Positions 1-11,700 of a DNA stretch of 64,000 nucleotides are shown here, in pieces. The stretch lies in NCBI GenBank assembly GCA_949316235.1, contig OX438749.1:17810414-17874413 (forward strand). The letters are read 5' to 3'. The DNA is from Oegoconia quadripuncta (lineage: Eukaryota > Arthropoda > Insecta > Lepidoptera > Autostichidae). A program made the translations under genes and the position numbers. How positions within the stretch are numbered: position 1 is the first letter of the stretch; the number at the start of each line of letters is the position of its first letter. The notes under the pieces are model-generated. The model saw only the letters and a list, made by a program, of their open reading frames with translations, did not search any database and had not been told where the DNA came from.

Positions 1-399
1 GTCGATATAATAATGTTCGAAATGCACCCTTAATAAATAAATAAATTCGCTTAGAAAATGCAAAAACAAATCATGAATATTACAAATAACGTGTAGATTG
101 AGAGAAAATTATGAAATTTTTTAACATAGAAAGTCGTTGACAACTTTGTTTTGATGGTTAGATTTGCTTGAAACCAGCGTAGGCGAAAATAATTACGATA
201 ACCTACTTTTACAGTGCAGTTATATTATTTTAAATAAATCGATGTAAAATATTTTGTCGTTCAATCGAGTTAATCACCGAACAGTGTCTCTTTCTCTAAA
301 TTCAAAAGTAGTAATATAATACTAATTGTACATTAACACCAACTATAGGTAGATCTTTATATATTTAAAGAGGGTTTTAATTAAATGCCACCCTCATCG

Positions 400-690
400 T
401 GGTTCTCTTTTGTACATAGTCAATCTTAATTCGATCGATTCTTAATTGCTATCTTAACTAAATCATATAATTGTTTAGCCTCTTCAAAATTTGGAGCGGA
501 CAAAAGTATTTTGTCCGCTCCAAATAACCATAATAAAAAACCATACCAACACAGTAGTTTCTAATTTTTAGTTTTCGTCGAGATTCTTCATTTTGTTCAC
601 ATTCCATAGTGACATGAAATACGTCCTCGACTATACCACACTGCGTGCAATTGGGGGAATCAACTTTACGCATCATGAATCCAAAACATT
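400..690 (-). pseudogene. non-LTR retroelement C-terminal relic
   Basis: A 72-codon frame begins MMRKVDSPNCTQCGIVEDVF and continues HVTMECEQNEE: a C-x2-C..H-x4-C knuckle at the C-terminus of jockey/R1-type polyproteins. No more of the element can be read with confidence, though a minus frame at 1058-1282 could be another piece. Confidence 0.55.
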
Positions 691-1305
691 TAATGGTATA
701 TGACCGGAACGGAGTCGGAACGCTACAAACCTACTAAATTCGCATCCGAAGGTGGCATGAGAAACCTCGTCAACGAGGCAATATAGTCTCACAGCATTGG
801 CGCGACTTGAAACTTCATTGGCCATAACGACGTTCTTTTTGACATCTAACGGATTTTCGCTAAATCCGAAATTAGGTTGCTGATATGTATACCTTCTCCG
901 CTGTTATGCTTCTGGTCGATAACGGTTTTTAGAATTATTCCAATGACAAATTGAAATCCGACAATTAACTTTTGTAAACTAATTCTCTATGCCGCTACCC
1001 TTTCTGTACACGCTAAAAAAAGCTTTCGTTCTTTTACAAGATTTTCTATGATCGTTTTTACTTCCGAAACGACAAAAGTTTTTTACAAATCGTGACCGAC
1101 TGGGTCGCACAAAGGTCACACAACGTCCATGTCCCCAAAGAGGTATCTATATTGAATTTTTTCATGGCCATTTCCTCGAAAGTTTTGTTTACAGGGGATC
1201 CAATGATGAAGCCATATATAGGTACATTTGTCTTTTGAATTGGTGAATAGTTTCTGCCACTTTTTACCCGCAACTTCGCCATGTGCGATTCATTTATATG
1301 CGTAA

Positions 1306-1485
1306 TTTCATCTATATGTGTAATTGTTTCCGGCGGGAACTACTCATTTTATACGAATAAAAAATATCCTATTCTAGGGCATATTCTTCCTGTGTACCAA
1401 ATTTCATCCAAATCCGATCGTTTGCCTCGCCATGATTGCGTAACAAACAAATATCCAAACTTTATGATATTAGTTTGATTGGCGT
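1306..1485 (-). mobile_element. CTAG-ended repeat, degraded
   Basis: Shares gcgggaactactcattttat and caaatttcatccaaatccga with the family; the GC-rich end is missing. Confidence 0.45.
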
Positions 1486-2864
1486 ATTTCTTGTGAATGT
1501 CATGGCCGTTTTCTTACGACGTTTTGTTTTTTCAAAGATATAAGTCAGAAAAGATTCAATTTAATGGTCTCTAAATCCAGGTGAATGGAAGCATGCATAA
1601 CCCTGAGACTATTATCACTAAAATATAGCGAAGCGTATTCAAAATACACACTACTTGTTCGTATTTCCGCTTATACGCCACAAGGTGGCTAACAAATAGA
1701 TTCCTATCCGCAAGGCCAATCACCAGCTTTGATGGTGCAATAAACATGGCTCTCACGTTGTACGAACCTGTCGTTATACTATGTCACTGTGGTTGTTGTG
1801 GATCCATCTATTGTCTAGTAGATAACTCGGACTCAGGGATTTTTGAATGAGTGGGATGTAAATGAAATTAGAAGAGTAATCAAAAGACCTTGTAGGATGT
1901 TAAACCTATTTAGCGATTGAACGCAATTTTTTACGTGGTATAGCTGCATTTCGAAAATATTTAACTTTTAACAGGATTTATTTATCTGGACGATTCTGGT
2001 AACCACTGTCTCCCGGAGGTTTCTAGATTTTTTGCCTGGTTCTTGGAAGAGATCGCTGTTAGTGATAACGTCGCGAAATTGTACGTTCTACTCTTACCAC
2101 TTTCTGTAACTGTATTTTCGTTTCTTGTTGTGCAATAAAGTTATTTGTATCCGACTGCCCAAGAAATGGGGGTAATGTTTTCGAATGTATGTATGTAAGC
2201 ATCCGTTCCTTTGGCGCATCCTGTAGCCTAAACGGCTTGACCGATTTCAAAGGGCATAGTATCGTTAGATTCATCTTATTACCTGGAGTGTGGAGATACA
2301 TTTTATGGTAAAAAAAACATGAAGATGGAAGAAGAACATGGCGTTCGCAAAATACAAAACGGGTTTTTTGGTTTTCAAATACTTCAATAATTACAGTATT
2401 ATTGGAATTGATTGATTTAATATTTGGAGCCACAGACATAGAAGCCACGGGCCGCAGCCTGATCTAATGGATAATATAAATCACGTTATGACCTTTTGTA
2501 CTCGCCCTAAAATTACCGAACCCTCTGTTTGTGCTCTCTATAAATATAGATACAGATATAGTTCACTATACTTAACTACTTTTATCTTAACTTTAGCAGC
2601 CATTTCCGGCTTGCTCTTAATTGAATTACAATTGGATGATTCCATAAATATCAATCAAATAATTGTAGCGGACTCCCACAGCCCGCCCTCTGTGCGCCCG
2701 CCGGTTGCCGCGCTTTGTTTTTACACATATGTTCAAACTTCTGTTACTGTTTGTTTATATTTGTCTGCTGATGCTATATTGTGTTTCCCTCTCACTGCCG
2801 CAGCTGTATTATTAGTGAGTGCGTTCCTACCCGACTAAGTTTAGTCGAATTTGAGTGGCTGTTT

Positions 2865-2947
2865 TATGTGGTTGCTTTGCCAAACTACTACTAGAGACTA
2901 CTCTAGTAGTAGTTTGGCTGTACACTCACACCCAAAGCAACCACATA
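2865..2947. repeat. compound palindrome
   Basis: Outer arms tatgtggttgctttg (2865-2879) and its reverse complement (2933-2947). Inner perfect 17-base arms (2880-2896 and 2901-2917) around a 4-base loop. Could be a small MITE remnant. Confidence 0.8.
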
Positions 2948-3974
2948 CAAGTTTCGGATCATTAAACCAATGACTTTCTTCTTCTTCTTTTGACTGGTTT
3001 GAGTTAAATACATAGTTCAGTATATAAAGGTGTACTAGATAGCCTAGTTGTCTATTAAAAAAAGCCAAATAAAGTTTATTTATTGAAACTGCAAAATTTA
3101 CACAATACTTATACTAATAACAAATAATTACAGTATAGTACTTATGCACATACCCTGTCAGGGTGAGGCAAAATACATGAATTAGAGGACTTTGTGCATT
3201 ATGTTTCCACGATTTATCGTTTTCTGACAGGCTTCATTATCTTCTGTACTTTCACACCTCACTCATAGCTGAGATTGTGGTCATACAATTAAGAGGCATG
3301 TGAGTAAAGCTCCCAAAGGTCATCAACCCCATCGCAGCTCCTAGGTATAACACATGTTTGTGGACCTGGCGGTTACTATTCCCCATAGTCAATTCGTTTC
3401 CGTTCATATCTAATTTAGAAAACCTATTGTCTCAATTTGTAATGGTTTTATTTTGCTGTTTTAGATTAGATCAATTGTATTTAGAACACAAATTCTGTCA
3501 ATATCATGAGTCTTGAGTCACTATACTTTGTTCAGTCATGCTATACTTGGTTAAGTATGGCGTTCAGGATTGTTTTAGTTAAACTGCATTAGAGCTTCGC
3601 ACATTGATTGTTAGCGGTCACGCGCGCCCATTTGCACCTACCACTTGAGGCTAATGTTTCTGCTAATGATTAGTCATTTGAATCATAAGCGGAAAACATA
3701 AAAATCTAGATACTTTATCAACGAATTTCTGCCAATTTGTTATCAAAACAATTATCGTAAAGAAAACGCCCGGCCCTTCGAAATCTCAGTTAATTTCAAA
3801 TTCGTTGATCCGTCACGTTATAGTGGATGAAAAGTCATGTATTTTGTGTCTTATTTGTCTTGCCTTATCTCATCTCATCTTAAAATAGCCTATGTCCTTC
3901 TCCAGGTCTACCATTTCAATACAATCGGTTCAGATGTTAAGACGTGAAGAATGTAACAAACAGACAGACATACT

Positions 3975-4114
3975 GGTGTCGATTCGGATGTACAGCAACT
4001 AAACTAAAACCAGTTTTGGAGTGGCGCCGTCGCATCGTACTGTTCCAGAGAGAAAGAGACAGTACTACTTTATAACTGGTTTTAGTTTAGTTGGTGTACA
4101 TCCGAATCGACACC
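3975..4114. mobile_element. 140-bp MITE, family M1 copy 1
   Basis: Inverted ends GGTGTCGATTCGGATGTAC of about 42 bases with a unique middle (gccgtcgcatcgtactgttc). Flanked by ACT at 3972-3974 and 4115-4117, a 3-base target duplication. Open frames across it are artefacts. Confidence 0.92.
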
Positions 4115-6216
4115 ACTGTCGTATTTATAATATCAGTGTGTATGTAGTACGACTCGTGACTTGTCTATCAGTAATAGGTATAAAAACATCGGACGCTACC
4201 TACCACCATACCCTCCAGCGTCCATCAAACAGGAAAGCGTCTAATAACTTCCAAATTTAACTGAAATCCTACTTCCCCCGCGCGGGTTTATTTTTAAATT
4301 GCCTCTACACATACGGGTATTATTTTAAACCATCTGCTTCGTTTCAGTTCAGCTTAGAACATGGTGGGGTTTGATCACAGATTGTACTTTTAACATCGCA
4401 GTTATCGGTAATGGAGTTAATTCTTGACCCAGTTGTGTGCTTTTTATAGATATTTACCGAGGATCCGGCGCGTAAGGTACGTCTCACAACGTTGCTATAG
4501 TGATGAGTGACACGGCGCAAATTTTGTTGTGCACAGCCGATCAACAGAATGTTTGTTTCTTAACCTGTGTGCTTTGGAGATGTTTTCTTGTACATGCAAG
4601 GATAGTTTTCTATCAATATGTGGATTAAGGTCACTCATGATGACGTTGCTTGCTAAGTGCATGACTAAATTGTTCTTACTTCCGTTATCTACTTTATCAG
4701 AGAGTACGTAGTTTCAGTTATAAATTACTATATGAAAGATATCAGTTATTTTATTGCTTTTGTAATGTTTATCATCTGTTTATGTATATATAGGTATATA
4801 AACTGACTGTATTTGCAAGATTAGCTAATTGTTTAAAGTCACTTCTGTAACTAAGGTAGCCACGTCACTAGTAGCCACTTGCAGGCCCCGCAACTAGCGG
4901 ATGTGAAATAGAAAACATACATAAAGTCACGCCTGTTTTCCGTAGGGGTAGAGAGAGACCGCAGGCTTCTACTTGCACGATCCTGACACACCCCTTTGGC
5001 TTCATTCATTCTCATAATGTTGTTCATACATGCGTCGGATTATGGTACTCTTCACTTGGCCTTTCTTTAGACATCCCCGATTTGATCACAGTACGTTCGC
5101 CGTGGTCTTCCCCCACTAACACTACCATCCGCCTTCGCTTCGTAGATATACGAATCTTTCATTCATCCTCTCCACATGTCCAAACCATTTCAGCATACCT
5201 TTTTCAATCTTTGTTACTGCATCTTCTTTCACAGAAACAGAAACGATCCATAAAAATGACATTAATTTATTTTGTTGATTATATAAGGACACAATTGTTA
5301 CTTTACCTCTTTCATTCATCCACCTCACGGCCGATAGACTCCTAATAACAGATGAAGGGCATCTGTAAACACATCAGGGTAAGAGAGCAGATGTCCAAAA
5401 ACTTCGAAGCAGTTATTGGTTACTCCTGTCGGCCTGTTGCACTCTGATTGGGTCTGTCAAGGACACGTAATGTTACTTAGTAGGGGTACAGTACTCTAGA
5501 CAGAATTAGCTCGAACAGTAAATCAAAAATTAAGTGTTTATAGGCAGCGTGGTCGATTGGAAGGTCCTCAGATTTTGTTCCTTGCATTATTCATTATAAT
5601 ATCGGATTTAGGATTCTGGTATGGCTGCCTCGATTCTGTAGCGCATCAGGTATGTTTGCGGAGGCACGAACAGATGGTTTTCACACCATCGTACGTAATA
5701 GAGTAGCATCCCTGTAGCGCTGCGTGAGGGGCCACACCAACAGCATTTTAAAAACATTAGCGGATAAATGGCAGTGTCCTATGTACTGGAACTCTATTCA
5801 CATGGAGTCCAGGGCGGTAATTTTTAATGTAAAATAATATGTTCGTCAATAATTTAATTTTGAAGGTTAAGGTTGTTACTAAACAAAATCGACCCCACTG
5901 TCTGAAATCAACATATTTTATTATATGGAATATAATATTAGATATATTATATTCCATTTTTCTTTGCTATAAAACCACTTCTTATCTCGTCCTCCAGGTC
6001 ACAGGCTACCATTCTGCCAAATGTCATTACAATCGATTCCTTATCTTAAAGTAGCCTAGTCCTCTCCGCGTACCAGGTTATTTCTTGCTTTCAAAACGAT
6101 GGGTTCAGAGATTTATCAGTGAAAAGATAGCAAACAGAGTTGCTTTCGAATTTACAATATTAGTGTGAATTCATCTGGGTTGGTCTTTCTTTCTAATACT
6201 TGAGATGAATACCAGT

Positions 6217-6450
6217 AACGTGCCCTCCATGCAGGCAGAAAGGCAGTGCCTACCCTAGCAAAAGCTATAAAAGCTATAAGCTTACCTCGAAATGCATTGT
6301 CGAGATAACTGATTCATATTGATGTGAACAACATTCTAAACAGTTACGACGATTGCTAAACAGTAAGTTATTATTTTGTAGTTCTATTTTTTCTCATTTC
6401 ATAGCAAATTTTATCAATCTTGCCTACCCTGTGACAAAACTCTGTGCACA
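6217..6450 (+). repeat. dispersed repeat R3, copy 1
   Basis: Contains caggcagaaaggcagtgcct, gaaatgcattg and ttgatgtgaaca blocks in the same order as 7966-8180, and reversed at 17815-18060. Confidence 0.65.
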
Positions 6451-7110
6451 CGACTGATGAATACGATATATGTGTTTGTTCTATCGTTTTTTTTTTAGAT
6501 TAATTTAGCCCAAAACTGATTTACCAAAAATTAACAACAGCGCTCGTTGCCCACCGGAATCAGACATACTGTCTTTCTTCACGGTTTTCCTCAGTTTTCA
6601 TGGCGAAGTGTCCGAGTCCTTGATACAGCTAACTTCAACTGAGTCACAGTTCGCAGCTAGTTACACAACTGATTGATAGCCCAGCTTCAATTATATTTGC
6701 GAGAAATGCTTCACTAGCCGAACAGTTTTTGCCGAAGCTGTTTTCGGTGATGTCATCTAGAATGACTGATTAGTTTCACGTAACGTTTTGAGACGAATTT
6801 TCTATCTAGATCAGACGGTTTACAAAAAAAAAAACTAGGTATTTAGTAGTGTAGGTGGATCAAGTGGTACCTGTTCTAAGAGGAACAGTTTAGTTTTATA
6901 GTGTCGAGCCGTGCGGGAGTGAGGATTTAGTTATCAACCTAGCAAACAAATACCAATTAACTTCACAGGTAAAATTCTAAACATGTTGAAAGAAAGAATT
7001 TATTTGTTAGATGGTTTGTTTGTTGGGTGGTCTTTTTAAAAAGGTAAGTACTCCCACCTACGTCCACCGTTTAGGGACTAGAAATATTTAACATTTATAG
7101 TGTAATATTA

Positions 7111-7422
7111 CTCGTGGAGCAGGCGCATTCGCTATTCGTTTTCGATTAGCGAAGTTAAGCAATGTCTGGCGCGGTCAGTCCTTGGATGGGTGACCACTAC
7201 TGGCATAAAAGTGTTTCCGTGCTTCGGTCTCGGTTGTTTTTAATTGAAGGCAGTCGTTAAGCTAAGTTGGTGACCTACGCAGGGGCGGCTTAAAAATACT
7301 GACTGTAGGTGGCCACTAAACTGAAATCCACCAATCTGCACTGGACCCGCCTGGTGGATTATTGTCCATATCCTCTCCCAGTGAGAGGAGGCTGTGCCCC
7401 AACAGTGGGGACGGGAGAGTAA
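7111..7422 (+). mobile_element. 5S rRNA-like SINE, copy 1
   Basis: The head holds gaagttaagcaatgtctgg and gcggtcagtccttggatggg (7151-7190), then tgacc. This matches the order and wording of the 5S rRNA internal promoter half. The body continues with caattgaaggcagtcgttaa-like sequence and ends gaggaggctgtgccccaaca, then gtggggacg, a block common in lepidopteran SINEs. Confidence 0.7.
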
Positions 7423-7522
7423 TATTATAATACAACATGTCGTAATATACCAATTACTATTATTTAAATTTAGTAAACGTTTAGTAACGTAGTATACCTA
7501 ATCGAGTATAATTTTATATATC

Positions 7523-7919
7523 ATGACGAAATTACGTGCATTCATTGCATAAAATGTTTAGATAACGTCACGATTATGCCAATTGGGATGGTCAGAATCC
7601 CAAACATTTGGGTCATAAGCGTTTGGGTGTTCCAAATATTAATAATATGCACGGTTCACCTTTTTAATATACAGAAATGCACACGTGATAAGAGTGTGAG
7701 CCCATCGCGACCCACAGTCATCATGACAAAATTACCTGCATTCATTGCATAAAATGTTTAGATAACGTCACGACCGTTATGCCAATTGGGATGGTCAGAA
7801 TCCCAAACATAAGCGATTGGGTGTTCCAAACATTAATAATATGCATGGTTCACCTTTTTTAATATACAGAAATGCACACGTGATAAGATAAGAGTGTGAG
7901 CCCATCGCGACCCACAGTC
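7523..7919. repeat. two tandem units of about 198 bp
   Basis: Units 7523-7720 and 7721-7919 run in the same direction. Each starts tcatgac(g/a)aaattac and ends gcgacccacagtc. They differ at a few substitutions and small indels (tttggg and ataag). The same sequence family (cacccaaac, gtgtgcatttctg) occurs at 19130-19345, 21840-22120 and 31620-31915. Confidence 0.85.
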
Positions 7920-7965
7920 TATAGGTGTTCTTAGTGGAAAGTGTTGTAGTCATTAAGGGCGTGCT

Positions 7966-8180
7966 CCCCATACAGGCAGATGGGCAGTGCCTACTCTAAA
8001 AAATTGTAAGCTTTCTTCGAAATGCATTGGCAAAATATCTGACTCATACTGATGTGAACAGAAATATTCTAAGATTTTAAGTAATTCTAAGTTTATTCTA
8101 ATTTTAATATTCCAAGATTGCTATAATAGTAAGTTATATTTGGTAGGTAGTTGTATTTTTTCTCATTTAATAGTAAATTG
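7966..8180 (+). repeat. dispersed repeat R3, copy 2
   Basis: Same block order as copy 1 (cagatgggcagtgcctactc, gaaatgcattgg, actgatgtgaaca). Directly follows the tandem pair at 7523-7919. Confidence 0.65.
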
Positions 8181-8685
8181 TCGCCTTTTACAATACCCAC
8201 GGTAAAACGAGAAGGTTGGTCCAGTTCATTTTACGTGTCGAAAATGGTTTCGGTACGAACAATATTGTATCATATGGACGATACAATATTTTTTTTTTAC
8301 GAATGCAGATAATATTTTTCATAAACAATAAATACGTATGCAAAATAATTTTTCTCCGCGACGTTTTCAAGAATTTTCTGGCTAGATTTTGAAAAATACG
8401 ACCAGTTTCATAGCACTTCATAAAATGTGCTTTAATTCCAAATTGTTTCGGTGTTCCGCTCTTATGTGGAGCGTTATTTGTACTTCATCAACTAGAACAT
8501 TTGCTATAAATAAATAAATGATAAATAAGGTTTATTTTGTGTTGCTTGCCTCGAACTATCTGCAAAAAACCGACTGACATTCTCACACACATTACATTAA
8601 ATTTGAAAACCAAATGCGCAAACACTTCCTAAGTCCTGATTAGACATACCGTTGCTTAGAATTAACGGTGCCCGCTTGTCCTCAG

Positions 8686-8798
8686 AACGAGATCAACAGT
8701 CAATATGAGCGCGTGTCGACAAGCACGCGCCGGTACGGCACGCTCGAGGATGTCACACTCAGTCCCATACACGTGCAGCACAACCTGACCAACGATCG
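8686..8798 (+). CDS. koi: koi exon a (first exon recognised)
   Basis: Acceptor cttgtcctcag at 8675-8685, donor CG|gtaagt at 8799. It encodes about 37 polar residues including RRYGTLEDVTLSPIHVQHNL, part of the nucleoplasmic region. It is too short to show as a long ORF. The exon starts in phase 0 and ends with two bases of a codon that the next exon completes as Arg. No ATG is in frame, so it is internal or the start lies upstream. Confidence 0.8.
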
Positions 8799-11700
8799 GT
8801 AAGTCCACTTTTCTATTGTAGTGAGAGATGCCACTGATCCAGCACTAGTAGCATGACATTTATGTCGCGAGAGATAATATTTGTCCTGCTCGTTCGCTTG
8901 GACATAATATACAACTGTTCCACTCTAACTCCTACGTAGCGCGCGACACACGGTGTCTTGCTACGGGGGCTGGATATAGGAAGAGGAATACATATTTTCT
9001 CAACAACGCTAATTCCCAATATATGCACTATCCGTGCACACACACTCTCAAGCACAACGTTTTATACTGGATCCTTTTATTTTTCCGTTACAATTTTTGT
9101 TTCTTTTATATACTAACACTATATTGTAAGAATGCTGGAAGGTAATGACTCCTCAAATACAGGTTGCCCTAGGAGTTAGAGCAGCTACTGATTCGCTACA
9201 TGCTTATATGTCAAGTAAACAATTTTTATTACTATTATGACTATCAGGAGACAAGCATCTTGCACGTATTTTAAATAATTCGACAGTCGACCTTTGTTTC
9301 CGTGAACAGAGTTTGAATCTATCCGATACCGAATAGAATATCGACTGTCAAAACATTTAGAATACGGGCTAAAATACCAAGTTCAGTTGGTTCCAATTCC
9401 AATGTGAATAGCTGGAGAGCTAATGTGAAGTCTCCAGGAAATAGACATTTTGTATTTGGAATCTATAAAACTCCAGGAAGTATGAAGATCCAATTACATA
9501 CTATTTTATTTACATGTCTGTGGCGCTGATAATTTTTTAACAACCAAAGAAGTGAGCACTTATGTTGTAAGAGGATTTAAAATGGTAAATGCGAAATTAG
9601 GACGCCGTGAGTCACTGGATGCAGGCCAATGCCTACCGGTCTCTGCAAATCTATGCCTAACTGCAGCAAGCAGTAGACGTCAAGTGGGTGATATTGTTAG
9701 GACATTTTGTTTGATAGACCGAAAATTGTGAACAATAATGGTGCCAGAATTGCGGAAAATTTTGGAATAATTTGTTATTATGTGCACTGTGCAATCTACT
9801 AGAACTCCTCTATAGGAGACAAGCAGATCGAAAAAAAAACCACCGGAACGTTTTTTGTCTATTCCATTGGTGGAGAATGATGATTTGACGAAGAAAGATT
9901 CTAATCTGATAAGTGTCTAACCATTACACAAATTGATATCTTCCTTCATGAATGACCGTTACAGAAATTGGATACCAACAATAAAATATAGTTACGACGT
10001 TATGTACGTTGTGGTATATTTGGCGATTGTCCAAACTTCACCGGCGGCGTCACTGTACTGTGTACGTATTTACGTGTCGTCTGCGTACGAGGTGCTGTTT
10101 TGAACCGACTTCAAACAGGAGCAGGTTCTCAAGTGGGCCGTTTGTATATTTTGTTTTATGTATGTACACCGATATCTCCGACATTTTAACGGTTGATTCA
10201 CGTAAAATTTAATTACTTACGTGCATTTTACCCGACTGCTCTTAAACGGTGAAGGAAAACATCGTGTGGAAACATGCCTGAGAAATAAAAATTCAAAGGC
10301 ATGTGAAATCCACAACCCGCATTGGGCCAGCGTGGTGGACTATGGCCTATCCCTTTTTTTATCTAACTAATATTATAAATGCGAAAGTTTGGATGTTTAT
10401 TTGTTTGTTTGTTGGACGGTTTTGAATGAAATTTGGTATATAGGTAGAATATAACCTGGATTAAGACTTAGGATATTTTTTATCCCGATCAAGGGAGTAG
10501 TTCCCGCAGGATAAACAAAGGACAACAGCACAGATCCATACATCTTTGGGCCAGTTTGTTGTCACTTCAATTAATAAATATAGTCTTAAAGTCTTAGTAT
10601 CAGACGTGCTAAAAACCTAACACATATATTTTTAAAGGACTTTAGAAAAGAACAAAAGAGGTTTGAAATATGGTTTGGGGAACTTTGAAATTATATACTG
10701 GCAACATTAACCACATGCATTCTCACGCATGGAAACAAGATGCTAGGCCAAAGAAAAATTGTTTTTTCTTTTCAGAATCGTCCGTCGCTCGCTCGCTGTT
10801 GCTGTTATCCCCATGGACGTAACAGTTTGATTGTTACGTCCATGGTTATCCCTACTTAAATTATAACCTCACAGTCAAAAATGTCAGTTGTCACTTGTCT
10901 ATTTTTTTTTTTTGGAAAGTATTTAGTTTTTGTATAGTTTGTGAGCCAAAATGTTTTCTGAGAGCGATATTTTCAAATATTTCTTATAACTATACTAAGG
11001 TTCCAAAAATTCTTTTGAATAGCTAAGTTGATAGTCTTTAGTACCGGCTTTTTTTTAGGTGTACCTTTTATTAGGTGACAAAACACTGGCCCAAAAATGC
11101 GGATGTCTTTTCCGCCATAAAGTTATTCTACGCAGGCGAAGCCGCGGGCGGAAAGCTAGTAGTAACATAAACAAAGACAAACTTAAATCTGTTTGAACGT
11201 AAACAAATGGAACGGTCCACAGGGGGAAGGGCTAGATAGAAGTGATAACGAGCATCCGATCTTTTACAGATAAGCTTACGTTTATAAACATAATATTTCT
11301 AACTGGTGATATGTAAGGTTGTTGTGTAACTTGGTTGTTGGTTGCCTGCATATAAGTGTTGATAACTAATAGTTTTATGTATTTTATTTTGCTTTATTTT
11401 ATATATTTTACATACATATACTTGATGTTACAAGAGGTATGTAATATAAGGTAGTTTGTGTAAGTGAGAAAGAGAGTAAGTTACCTCGGAGTTCCATTTA
11501 TCCTCGAACATCAATAATAGTCTTGCCACACAAAAAACAGCGTTTATAAACAGTGTCTAAGACAAACATTGTCAGTGTCCAAATGTACAATAATTATGGT
11601 TCTGGCATGAAATTCTGATGACAATACAATAATTATGACTCTAGTATGGTGTGAAATTCTGATGACAATAAAAATAATGGTGAAATTCTGCTGATAATAA

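Larger units (their letters stand above)
1..8685. other. region upstream of the first recognised koi exon
   Basis: Apart from the repeats listed (retroelement relic, palindrome, MITE M1, 5S-like SINE, tandem pair, R3), I see no convincing gene. One or more 5' koi exons should lie here or off the left edge. I tested the ATG at 6982 with the gtaagt donor at 7042: an in-frame TAA ends it. The 123-codon frame at 2467-2838 shows no recognisable domain. Confidence 0.5.

Noticed and set aside
2467..2838. 123-codon + strand open frame as a gene
   Set aside because: No recognisable domain, uneven composition, no splice context. Hydrophobic runs come from T-rich DNA.
7151..7196. 5S rRNA gene
   Set aside because: Only the promoter half resembles 5S, and the rest of the molecule is absent. 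It is part of a repeated element.
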